Part shown: positions 1 through 5,287 of the stretch, in pieces | Numbering within the stretch: position 1 is the first letter of the stretch | How the letters are laid out: each line of letters opens with the position of its first letter | Assembly: GCA_024227975.1 (NCBI GenBank) | Contig: JAAETV010000705.1 | Coordinates: 1 to 5,287, forward strand | Reading direction: 5' to 3' | DNA length: 5,287 nucleotides | Origin: Actinomycetes bacterium | GTDB taxonomy: Bacteria; Actinomycetota; Acidimicrobiia; Acidimicrobiales; SZUA-35 | Program-made: the position numbers and the translations under genes | Notes under the pieces: generated by a model | Told to the model about the DNA's origin: nothing | Databases searched by the model: none | What the model saw: only the letters and a program-made list of their open reading frames with translations

Positions 1-10
1 TGGGCGCAGC

Positions 11-45
11 AGGCTATGGGGACGGTCAGGGCTCCCCATCAGCCT
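11..45. terminator. Strong hairpin, possible terminator of a gene left of the window
   Basis: Positions 11-15 plus 16-22 (AGGCT, ATGGGGA) pair with 33-39 plus 41-45 (TCCCCAT, AGCCT). This makes a 12-bp stem with a 10-nt loop (23-32) and one bulged C at 40. It is the longest perfect-type stem I found in the window. No T-run follows on either strand, so it is not a classical intrinsic terminator, although U-poor hairpin terminators have been proposed in high-GC bacteria. It could end a transcript coming from the left, or be a structured RNA or protein site. The pairing is seen directly; the role is inferred. Confidence 0.35.
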
Positions 46-245
46 AGGCAGACGTGCTCGATCAAGGGTCCTAGCCGCCCAGCGTCGCTGTCGATCACAA
101 ACCAGTCCATCCGGGGAGGGTAGTGCAGGCAGCGGCCCGGGCGCCGGTCGCCAATCCGAGCACGTCACAACCCGGACCAAGGCCCACAGCTGCCTCAAAC
201 GAGCGGGAGTCAAACGGCCACAACACCCACGACGCCACCCCTCAC

Positions 246-274
246 TCGACAACCTGTCGCCGGTCCGATACGAA
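246..274 (+). promoter_or_regulatory. Weak candidate promoter for the SDR gene
   Basis: TCGACA at 246-251 matches the -35 consensus TTGACA at five of six positions. It is followed, after a 17-nt spacer, by TACGAA at 269-274, a poor -10 match (three of six). Transcription would start near 281, leaving a leader of about 60 nt before the SDR start codon. The spacing is right, but the -10 is weak, so this is only a candidate. Confidence 0.2.
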
Positions 275-297
275 TAGCGACACCAACCAACCCCGGT

Positions 298-314
298 CAC
301 ACACGCCATGTGTG
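298..314. promoter_or_regulatory. Inverted repeat CACACA-N5-TGTGTG
   Basis: CACACA (298-303) and TGTGTG (309-314) form a perfect 6-bp inverted repeat around a 5-nt spacer. It ends 16 nt before the GGAGG of the SDR gene. A protein bound here, or the RNA hairpin, could affect expression of that gene. One short repeat of simple dinucleotides can also arise by chance. Confidence 0.2.
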
Positions 315-330
315 CAACAACCCCCTTGGT

Positions 331-335
331 GGAGG
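331..335 (+). promoter_or_regulatory. Ribosome binding site that fixes the SDR start
   Basis: GGAGG lies 5 nt before the ATG at 341. The alternative in-frame ATG at 308 has only pyrimidine-rich sequence in front of it and would add an 11-residue tail before the Rossmann-fold beta strand. The site therefore favours 341 as the start. Confidence 0.75.
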
Positions 336-340
336 AATCC

Positions 341-1063
341 ATGAATCGAGCAGTCTGGATCACTGGCGCCGGCTCGGGAATCGGGGCGGCCATGGCGCGG
401 GCGTTCGCGACGGCGGGCCATAGCGTCGCGCTGACCGGGAGAAACCGCGACAGCCTCGAGGAGACGGTGGCGTCCCTGCCGCACGATGCGCGATGCCTTG
501 TGGTCCCCGGCGATGTGACCGATCGCGGCGGCATGGCGGATGCAGCGCAACAGGTGGCCGACTGGGGCGACGGACTGCAGGTGCTGTGCAACAATGCCGG
601 GCTCAATATACCGAAACGCCGGTGGGCTGAGCTCGATTGGCCGAGCTGGGACCGGGTGATCGACGTGAACATCACCGGCGCGCTGAACGTCATCGCCGCC
701 TGCCTGCCGATCATGCGGACCCAGAAGAGCGGTCTCATGATCCACACCGGAAGTTGGGCCGGACGCCATCATTCCCAAACCGGCGGGGTCGTCTATGGCG
801 CCTCCAAACACGCTCTGTCGGACCTCTCTGCCAGCCTCAACGACGAAGAAGGGGCGAACGGCATTCGCTCGACCGTGCTCTGCCCGGCCGAGGTGGCCAC
901 GCCGCTACTGGCGCGCCGCCCCGGGTTCGACCCGGCGCAGATGGGGGCAGTCATTCAGCCCGATGACATCGCGCAGACCGCACTCTATGTGACCAAGATG
1001 AGTCCGAATGTCGTGATCGAAGAGATCGTGCTCTCCTCGGCACGCGACAAGACCGCTGAGTAG
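341..1063 (+). CDS. Short-chain dehydrogenase/reductase (SDR) family oxidoreductase
   Basis: This is a 240-residue cytosolic NAD(P)-dependent oxidoreductase of the classical SDR family, complete and of normal length. Visible motifs are the dinucleotide-binding TGAGSGIG (residues 8-15), Asp58 in GDVT, NNAG (84-87), and the catalytic tetrad Asn110, Ser138, Tyr152 and Lys156 (YGASK). Arg34 after the second beta strand (LTGRN) suggests NADP(H) preference, which is inferred. The usual PG after the active site is replaced by CPAEVATP (181-188). The C-terminal part, with a PDDIAQTALYV helix followed by a VVIEEIVL strand, resembles small YdfG-like or serine-dehydrogenase-like SDRs. The substrate cannot be read from the sequence. 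The gene stands alone on its strand and converges on the acyl-CoA dehydrogenase gene. The start is chosen on the GGAGG at 331-335. Family assignment is secure; the reaction is unknown. Confidence 0.95.
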   Translation: MNRAVWITGAGSGIGAAMARAFATAGHSVALTGRNRDSLEETVASLPHDARCLVVPGDVTDRGGMADAAQQVADWGDGLQVLCNNAGLNIPKRRWAELDWPSWDRVIDVNITGALNVIAACLPIMRTQKSGLMIHTGSWAGRHHSQTGGVVYGASKHALSDLSASLNDEEGANGIRSTVLCPAEVATPLLARRPGFDPAQMGAVIQPDDIAQTALYVTKMSPNVVIEEIVLSSARDKTAE

Positions 1064-1197
1064 GAGCTAGCCGTGCCAACCGGCGGCCATGATGGTCTTG
1101 AACCAGTGGCTCATGCAGCGAGATCCCAACGCCGCCCTCTCAGCCACCAGCGCAACCACCAGCGCAGCCGGTCGAAGCGTCCCCCGCCTCGGTCTCC
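1064..1197. other. Convergent intergenic region
   Basis: These 134 bp separate the stops of two converging genes. I see only weak stems, such as GCCG (1070-1073) pairing with CGGC (1081-1084), and no T-run, so there is no convincing bidirectional terminator. The right half holds a short tandem repeat (1144-1167). Reading frame remains open through part of it on the minus strand only because the acyl-CoA dehydrogenase frame is shifted; that extension is not family-like. Confidence 0.5.
1144..1167. repeat. Two-copy 12-bp tandem repeat
   Basis: CCACCAGCGCAA (1144-1155) is followed directly by CCACCAGCGCAG (1156-1167), with 11 of 12 bases identical. It lies in the non-coding gap between converging genes, about 30 bp beyond the end of the acyl-CoA dehydrogenase gene. 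It is probably a small slippage duplication without function. Confidence 0.6.
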
Positions 1198-1313
1198 CTA
1201 CATCGCAGCGCGGGCTGCGTCGCCAGCTTCGATCTCGGCGTAGGCCAACATGTCGCGGCCCGCACGAGCGGCGATCTGATCATCCCAGCCCGCCTCTGGG
1301 CGCAGCCTCCGCC

Positions 1314-1321
1314 GCAGAACC
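1314..1321 (-). other. Frameshift site 2 in the AidB-like gene
   Basis: Upstream in translation the frame reads KALVAARF and then turns into a cysteine- and glycine-rich stretch. The frame one base back reads LRRRLRPEAGWDDQ, which matches the expected C-terminal pattern, and ends at a stop at 1198. One missing base, for instance a C in the TTC-CTG junction near 1317, explains the switch. Confidence 0.7.
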
Positions 1322-2256
1322 GAGCTGCTACTAGCGCCTTGCGCGCCGAGGCGGTTCCACGCTCGGCCAACAGGGCCGCGGCCAGGGTCTGGTTGAAGAG
1401 GTCGGTCAATCGAAGGGCCACGGCGTGTGTGCGGTCGACGTTCACCGAGTCGACATTGTCGATACGCATTGCCAGTTCGTTGCGTGACTGTCTGATGGCC
1501 TCGATCTCGGGCTGGAGAAAAGGGGGCCCGTCGCTCCGGGCGCGATCGAGGGCGCAGTCGATACGACTCAGTGCCGCCTCGTGGGCCTGGTCGCGGCGGA
1601 TGGCGCGGAGCACATCGAGGGCGCAGACATTCTCGCTGCCCTCCCAGATCGGAAGACACTGTGCGTCGCGGAGTAGCCGAGTCAGGCCCCAGTCCTCGTT
1701 GTAGCCGTTGCCCCCTACTACTTCGATGCACTGGCTCGCCGCTTCGACCCCGAGACGACAGAGCCGGACTTTGGCGCCCGGAATGATGATTCGACGCAAC
1801 CGAATACCGTCCTCGTCCTGGCCTGCCGCCGCTTCGAAGCCCAACGCAATTCCCGCTTCGAGCTCGACGAGGAGATCGACGAGGCGTTCTCGCATCAGCG
1901 GCAGATCAACCAGGAGACGACCATTGGCCTCACGATGGTGTACCCAGATGGCCGCCTCGAGGAACGCTCGTCGAGCAATCCCTAGGCCCATGATTGCCAC
2001 CCCCAAACGCGACCCGTTGACCATCTCCATCATCCGATTGAGGCCGCCGGCGTCTGAGTCTGACTGGACCCCTGTTTCCCCGGAGCGTGGGCGAAGGGCG
2101 TAGCCGAGCGCGTCGTTGAACTCGACCTCACCGGTTGGAACCGAGCGAGTGCCCAGCTTGTCCTTGAGCCGGCGTATCACGTATGGGTTGCGGCTGCCGT
2201 CGTCGAGATACTTCGGAACGAGATAGAGACCGAGTGCGGCCGATCCATCGGCGGCG

Positions 2257-2270
2257 ACTCGGGCCGGGCC
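2257..2270 (-). other. Frameshift site 1 in the AidB-like gene
   Basis: The N-terminal frame reads GAAIVMLARPE and then loses similarity to the family. The frame one base back continues with RVAADGSAALGLYLVPK, the expected next block. Loss of one C from the run opposite 2261-2263 explains the switch. No X-XXY-YYZ slippery heptamer is present in the reading frame here, so programmed slippage is not supported. Confidence 0.8.
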
Positions 2271-2943
2271 AACATCACAATGGCAGCACCGTCGATATTT
2301 GAACAGAACCACTTCTCCCCGTTGAGAAGAACCCGACCGTCTCCAATATCACGGGCGGTACATCGGATCGTGCGTCCGAGATCCGAGCCACCCAGACGCT
2401 CGGTGATGAACATCGAACCGTCGGAGCCTTCGGTGAAGTCGCTGGAGCGCAGCTTTGCCAGGAGATCGTCTCGAAGGTCGGGGGGCGCGTATGACGACAC
2501 CAGTCCGGCCACCCCTTTGGTCATACCGAGAGAACAAACCATCCCGGTGTCGGCCTGGGAGAGCAGGTAGCTGGCGCCACTGATGACCACGCCTGGTGTC
2601 GGCCGATCCCCCCGCTCCTTCTCGTCGGCGGCGAAGCCCGACACATAGCCGATCGACCACAGCTTCTTCTTGGAATCGATCGTGGCTGGGTGGTACACGA
2701 TCTCGCCCAGATCATCGGCCCACCGGTCGAAGCGGCGCAGTTCGGGGGGATTGGCATCGATCACCTCGGCGTTGCGCGCCACATCGCCGCCGACCAGCGC
2801 CCCGAACTCGGTGAGCTTGGCGTCAGCCCAGGCCCCATCGCCGGCCGGGGTGTCGGTTCTCACCCGATCCTGCAGATCTGGATCGAGGGTGTACCAGTTC
2901 TCCCCTACTGCCGAGTCGAGACTCTCGTAATCGATCATGGTGG

Positions 2944-2949
2944 CCTCCC
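2944..2949 (-). promoter_or_regulatory. Ribosome binding site of the AidB-like gene
   Basis: On the minus strand GGGAGG is followed by 5 nt and then ATG at 2938-2936. This decides the start. The same frame stays open upstream to an ATG at 3085, but that would overlap the stop of the channel gene and add 49 residues of tryptophan-, cysteine- and arginine-rich sequence foreign to the family. Confidence 0.7.
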
Positions 2950-3041
2950 GAGGATCCCGTTTGGACGCTACATCGACGCCTGACCCACACCACCGAAGAC
3001 AGCACGCCTGTCGGGACCACCGTAGCGAACCGGCCGCCTCA

Positions 3042-3054
3042 GGACCGTTGGTCC
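3042..3054 (-). terminator. Small hairpin behind the mechanosensitive channel gene
   Basis: GGACC (3042-3046) and GGTCC (3050-3054) form a 5-bp stem with a 3-nt loop, 27 nt beyond the channel gene's stop on the minus strand. No T-run follows, so it is at best a weak or partial terminator between that gene and the AidB-like gene. Confidence 0.2.
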
Positions 3055-3081
3055 CCGTCGCTGTCGCAGCTTCGGGCCCTG

Positions 3082-4341
3082 TCAACCGCCTTCATCGGCT
3101 TGGGCGTAAGGGCTTTCGAGCACGCTCTCGTGATCGATCGTGATCGGCTGATCGACGTGCTGGCCGCTCTCGCCACCTGGGCCGAACGAGTTCACGACCT
3201 GGCGGAGTTGGGACCGATCGGGGACCTGCGGTAGCTGTTGGGGCTGACCGGGCATCTCGGCGATGTGCAGAGTCTGGGTCGGGAAGGCGAAGTCGACCTG
3301 GAGCGATTCGGCGAGCCGCATGATGTCGAGATTGAAGACATGCCGGGTACGCAGTTCCTCGTTCCAGTCGGCGGCATCGATGAAGCAGTACACCAAGACG
3401 TCGAGACTGGTGGCGCCGAAGCCGTGGAACTCGACGATGTAGTAGTCCTGACGCATACCGGGGCCGGCCTGGATGAGGGCCCGGATCCCCTCGACGAAGG
3501 CCTGCATCTGATCCGGTGTGGTGTGGTAGCCGACCCCGAGCGTGGTCTTGTAGCGACGCCAGCGACGCTTGCCCATATTGTCGATTCCGGCATCCATCAG
3601 ATTGCCGTTGGGCACGCTGACCAGCGAGTTGTAGAAGGTGCGCACACGGGTCGAGCGGAAACCGACGGTTTCGACGGTGCCTTCGATGCCGTCGACGACG
3701 ACCCAGTCGCCGACCTCGAACGGCTTGTCGGCGAAGATCGTGACTCCGCCCAACACATTGCGGACCGTGTCTTGTGCGGCCAGGGCAATCGCAAGACCAC
3801 CGAGACCCAGGCCTGCGAACAGCGATGCGACATTGATATCCAGGTTCTGCAATACGAACAGGATCCCGACGACTATCACGAACAGCCGCATCGACGTGCG
3901 CAACAATGGAACGAGGCTGTCGTCGAGCTTCGTCTCAGTCTCGGTGGCGCGTCTCGCGAGCACATCCACCAAGATGTCGATGGCGCGGTAGGCGATCAAG
4001 ATGACCGCCGCCGCGGCGATCAGACTGGACGCCTGATGCACCACGTTCTCGACCTTCGGATCGAAACCGAGCGTCGGGAATCCAACCAGCAGTGTGACCC
4101 CGATCGCGAGCAGGAAGATGCCCCGATTAAGCAGGTGCCGCTCAGCCTCCCAAAACGTCAGATCGTCGCCGGCGAATCGACGACGCACGACGAGGGCAAC
4201 CACTCGCAACAGAGCGAAGTGCGCCACCGTAGCGATGACCATGAGCACCCCGATGCCGATGTACTGGCCGACCTCGACCCCCAAATACTCGTCGGCGAAC
4301 CAGTCGGGCGCGGCGACGATCACCTCGGCCGATCCATTCAC
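3082..4341 (-). CDS. MscS-family mechanosensitive ion channel, YnaI-like
   Basis: This is a 419-residue inner-membrane channel of the MscS family, which opens under membrane tension and releases solutes during hypo-osmotic shock. About five hydrophobic segments are visible near residues 25-52, 73-93, 103-127, 148-167 and 171-190. This is more than the three of E. coli MscS and is the YnaI-type layout. The last is the glycine/alanine-patterned pore helix (AGLGLGGLAIALAAQDTVRN). Next comes the conserved beta domain, with KPFEVGDWV (206-214), GTVETVGFRSTRVRT (221-235) and VPNG (243-246), then an alpha/beta domain ending in FAFPTQTLHI (351-360). The last 55 or so residues form a polar, proline- and glutamine-containing tail. 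The start is a GTG at 4341-4339 with no clear Shine-Dalgarno sequence. It is preferred because the in-frame stop lies about 30 nt upstream and the first membrane helix begins at residue 25. The lipoprotein gene ends 79 bp upstream on the same strand. Confidence 0.95.
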   Translation of the reverse strand: MNGSAEVIVAAPDWFADEYLGVEVGQYIGIGVLMVIATVAHFALLRVVALVVRRRFAGDDLTFWEAERHLLNRGIFLLAIGVTLLVGFPTLGFDPKVENVVHQASSLIAAAAVILIAYRAIDILVDVLARRATETETKLDDSLVPLLRTSMRLFVIVVGILFVLQNLDINVASLFAGLGLGGLAIALAAQDTVRNVLGGVTIFADKPFEVGDWVVVDGIEGTVETVGFRSTRVRTFYNSLVSVPNGNLMDAGIDNMGKRRWRRYKTTLGVGYHTTPDQMQAFVEGIRALIQAGPGMRQDYYIVEFHGFGATSLDVLVYCFIDAADWNEELRTRHVFNLDIMRLAESLQVDFAFPTQTLHIAEMPGQPQQLPQVPDRSQLRQVVNSFGPGGESGQHVDQPITIDHESVLESPYAQADEGG

Positions 4342-4407
4342 AACGACATCACGAACTGGCCGTCTGCTTCAAGCACCTCACCAACCTAGCGAGCCGCGGC
4401 GGCCGAG

Positions 4408-4429
4408 CCTGAGACCCGACTCACTCAGG
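4408..4429 (-). other. Hairpin overlapping the lipoprotein stop codon
   Basis: CCTGAG (4408-4413) and CTCAGG (4424-4429) pair perfectly over a 10-nt loop that contains the lipoprotein gene's stop codon (4421-4423). No T-run follows on the minus strand. It could weaken read-through into the channel gene or protect an mRNA 3' end, but it may be chance in GC-rich DNA. Confidence 0.2.
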
Positions 4430-4972
4430 ACACCCGAAGAAGACCTGGACTACTTCCTTCAGCTCGGGCGGGATCCACGGCTGGCCTTCGAACGCAGCAG
4501 CACGGTCAGCGCTGGAATCGAACTGGGCTTGGGCTGCGGCACAAAACGCCCTCGCCTGTTCATCGACCGCATCTACGGCCAGACTCGCCTGGGTATCCCA
4601 GAGCTCGCTCAACTCATCCACAGTCTCGATCTCATCAGCCTGCTGAGCCAAGGCTCTTTCAGCGTCGGCGAGCTTGGTGACTATGTCCAGGGCGGCAGCG
4701 TGCATCTCGGCCGCCTCCTCCGGCGGCTCAATTGCTCGAAAGCCCTCGAGAAGCTCATCGCGGGCCGCGATCTTCTCCTCGAAGTATCTCTGCGTTCCCT
4801 CGATGGTAAGAGGCTCTGACTCCAGGTCAGCGTCGAGGTCGCTGATCCTCTGATTCATGGTCGTGACTACTTCCTCGAGCTGCTCGGCGTACTCCCCGAG
4901 GGTTAGTTCGCCGTCTCCGCAGCCTGGAGCAAGCAGCGCCAGACAGACTACCCAGCTCATCATCCATCTCAT
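4421..4972 (-). CDS. Predicted acidic lipoprotein of unknown function
   Basis: I do not recognise a named family. The 183-residue product starts with a short charged end and a hydrophobic segment (residues 6-14), followed by LAPGC (14-18). Cys18 fits a lipoprotein signal peptidase site, although the residue at -3 is Ala, so the lipobox is imperfect. The mature part is strongly acidic and probably mostly helical with coiled-coil tendency (about 25-50 and 60-145). It has an IEPPEEAAEMH segment at 81-91, of a kind common in uncharacterised actinobacterial lipoproteins. Cys144 and Cys181 could form a disulfide outside the membrane. The ATG at 4972-4970 has GGAG 8 nt upstream; Met4 and Met5 are possible alternatives. 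It precedes the channel gene on the same strand with a 79-bp gap and is divergent from the hydrolase gene. A surface anchoring or binding role is guesswork. Confidence 0.75.
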   Translation of the reverse strand: MRWMMSWVVCLALLAPGCGDGELTLGEYAEQLEEVVTTMNQRISDLDADLESEPLTIEGTQRYFEEKIAARDELLEGFRAIEPPEEAAEMHAAALDIVTKLADAERALAQQADEIETVDELSELWDTQASLAVDAVDEQARAFCAAAQAQFDSSADRAAAFEGQPWIPPELKEVVQVFFGCPE

Positions 4973-5052
4973 GGTTGGTGCTCCATATGTCTTCTGCCCT
5001 TCTGGTGACGCTCGGTTTTCCCGAGCAGGGCGGATCCAGTGGAATACTAGGC
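4973..5052. other. Divergent intergenic region between lipoprotein and hydrolase genes
   Basis: These 80 bp must hold the promoters of both divergent genes unless transcription starts inside them. On the minus strand, TAGTAT (5049-5044) fits a -10 box for the lipoprotein gene, but no good -35 lies upstream. On the plus strand I see no strong promoter. A palindrome at 5010-5026 lies in the middle. Confidence 0.4.
5010..5026. promoter_or_regulatory. Palindrome GCTCGG-N5-CCGAGC, candidate operator
   Basis: GCTCGG (5010-5015) and CCGAGC (5021-5026) are perfect inverted copies around TTTTC. The site lies 37 nt from the lipoprotein start and 26 nt from the hydrolase start, a fitting place for a shared regulator. 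As RNA it would be a 6-bp hairpin with no T-run behind it. The symmetry is seen directly; operator function is inferred. Confidence 0.3.
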
Positions 5053-5287
5053 GTGAGACAGTTGCACACCTGGCCTGGAGCCAACGGGACGGTCATGGCC
5101 GGTGACGTCTGGGGACCGGTCGACGGTCCGCTGGTGATCCTCCAGCACGGGGGCGGCCAAACCCGCCATGCCTGGAAAGGGGCCGGTGAACGCCTCGGCC
5201 AAGCCGGCTACCGGGCCGTGGCCATCGACGCCCGGGGCCACGGTGACTCCTCGTGGTCGCCAAACGGCAGCTGTGAACAGACCGACA
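5053..5287 (+). CDS. Alpha/beta hydrolase, N-terminal part (cut by window end)
   Basis: Only the first 78 residues are present, with the frame open to the window edge. They match the N-terminus of alpha/beta-fold hydrolases: a beta strand PLVILQ leads into HGGGQTRHAW (32-41), whose HG motif contributes to the oxyanion hole, and later AIDARGHGDSSW (57-68), the typical D-x-RGHG-x-S turn. The nucleophile elbow (GxSxG), acid and histidine would lie beyond the window, so catalytic competence and substrate cannot be judged. The GTG at 5053 is chosen because it gives a normal short lead-in to the first strand. The Shine-Dalgarno match is weak (GGA at 5041-5043), so leaderless or weak initiation is possible. 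GTG at 5005 and ATG at 5095 are in-frame alternatives. The gene is divergent from the lipoprotein gene. Confidence 0.85.
   Translation, partial: MRQLHTWPGANGTVMAGDVWGPVDGPLVILQHGGGQTRHAWKGAGERLGQAGYRAVAIDARGHGDSSWSPNGSCEQTD

Larger units (their letters stand above)
46..340. other. Non-coding leader upstream of the SDR gene
   Basis: I find no convincing gene here. Open frames on both strands are short or give arginine-, proline- and serine-rich translations with no recognisable family, and none has a ribosome binding site. The stretch 181-300 is strongly C-rich and T-poor (by hand count 51 C, 33 A, 25 G and 11 T in 120 bases), unlike the coding regions. Such a C-over-G bias would suit an unstructured leader or a Rho-loading region. 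A weak promoter-like pair (246-274) and an inverted repeat (298-314) lie at its right end. Confidence 0.5.
1198..2938 (-). pseudogene. AidB-like acyl-CoA dehydrogenase, broken by two single-base frameshifts
   Basis: This is a flavin (FAD) enzyme of the acyl-CoA dehydrogenase superfamily, AidB branch. E. coli AidB is a 541-residue member linked to the alkylation response; others act as acyl-CoA dehydrogenases. The coding line runs in three frames: 2938 to about 2261, then to about 1318, then to the TAG at 1200-1198. Adding one base at each junction gives 580 residues. The restored protein shows ITERLGGSDLG (178-188), GEKWFCSNIDG (207-217), RLKDKLGTRS (257-266), GGLNRMMEMVNGSRLG (298-313), VVGGNGYNED (407-416) and WEGSENVCALDVLRA (432-446). 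Glu433 sits where related enzymes carry the conserved active-site glutamate. The ATG at 2936-2938 has GGGAGG 5 nt upstream. As it stands the first frame would yield only about 253 residues and lack the C-terminal half. No alkylation-repair genes are nearby, so a repair role is not implied. Family is secure; whether the gene is truly broken is open. Confidence 0.85.

Noticed and set aside
3..47. Possible C-terminal end of a + strand gene entering from the left, with stop at 45-47
   Set aside because: Fourteen glycine-rich codons are too few to judge, and they overlap the hairpin at 11-45. Sequence to the left is needed.
39..110. 24-residue minus-strand open frame starting at 110
   Set aside because: Upstream sequence is pyrimidine-rich with no ribosome binding site, and the peptide matches nothing I recognise.
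308..340. Earlier ATG at 308 as the SDR start
   Set aside because: No ribosome binding site precedes it and it adds 11 non-family residues; GGAGG sits correctly before 341.
123..344. 73-codon + strand open frame in the leader
   Set aside because: Ser/Thr/Pro/Asn-rich translation caused by the C-rich, T-poor composition; no start signal and it overlaps the SDR start.
242..811. 189-codon open frame on the minus strand
   Set aside because: Antisense to the SDR gene, no ribosome binding site and no recognisable domain.
1339..2103. Two + strand open frames opposite the AidB-like gene
   Set aside because: Both translate to Arg/Ser/Pro-rich low-complexity sequence, while the opposite strand carries clear acyl-CoA dehydrogenase motifs.
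2257..2270. Programmed -1 ribosomal frameshifting in the AidB-like gene
   Set aside because: The shift direction fits, but no slippery heptamer in the correct phase is present at either this junction or the one near 1317, and the family is normally encoded in one frame.
2939..3085. N-terminal extension of the AidB-like protein to 3085
   Set aside because: It would overlap the channel gene's stop, its sequence is not family-like, and GGGAGG marks the start at 2938.
3238..4389. 383-codon open frame on the + strand
   Set aside because: It lies wholly antisense to the well-supported channel gene, and its translation is Asp-, Glu-, His- and Gln-rich with no family resemblance. This is typical of a shadow frame in GC-rich DNA.
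4094..4819. 241-codon open frame on the + strand
   Set aside because: It spans the antisense of two genes and their gap. The first half is Arg/Ser/Thr-rich low complexity, so it is not a plausible protein.

Overview
The window is GC-rich with long antisense open frames, and its encoded proteins look like those of a high-GC bacterium. An actinobacterium (perhaps of the Acidimicrobiia type) is my best guess from protein flavour: the AidB-like acyl-CoA dehydrogenase, the HGGGQTRHAW-type alpha/beta hydrolase and the acidic lipoprotein. This is an inference, because the window holds no rRNA or other taxonomic marker. I see no tRNA, CRISPR array, insertion sequence, phage gene or defence gene.

Layout: positions 1-340 hold no convincing gene. 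There is a strong 12-bp hairpin at 11-45, a C-rich and T-poor leader, and a small inverted repeat. A complete short-chain dehydrogenase/reductase (SDR) gene follows on the + strand (341-1063) behind a good ribosome binding site. It converges, across 134 bp, on a minus-strand acyl-CoA dehydrogenase of the AidB type (1198-2938). That gene is broken in this sequence by two single-base losses. Restoring one base at each site gives one 580-residue protein with all the expected family blocks.

Upstream of it on the same strand lie an intact MscS/YnaI-type mechanosensitive channel (3082-4341) and a small acidic predicted lipoprotein of unknown function (4421-4972). The three minus-strand genes point the same way with gaps of 143 bp and 79 bp, so they could be partly co-transcribed, but nothing shows that they share a pathway. 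An 80-bp divergent intergenic region, carrying a 6-bp-stem palindrome, separates the lipoprotein gene from the start of an alpha/beta hydrolase on the + strand (5053 to the window end), which is cut off before its catalytic serine.

Functionally the window reads as ordinary chromosomal content: an NAD(P)-dependent oxidoreductase, a flavin acyl-CoA dehydrogenase, osmotic protection, a surface protein and a hydrolase. I do not see a previously undescribed system. The observation most worth checking is the doubly frameshifted AidB-like gene: it is either a young pseudogene or a sequence with two homopolymer errors.
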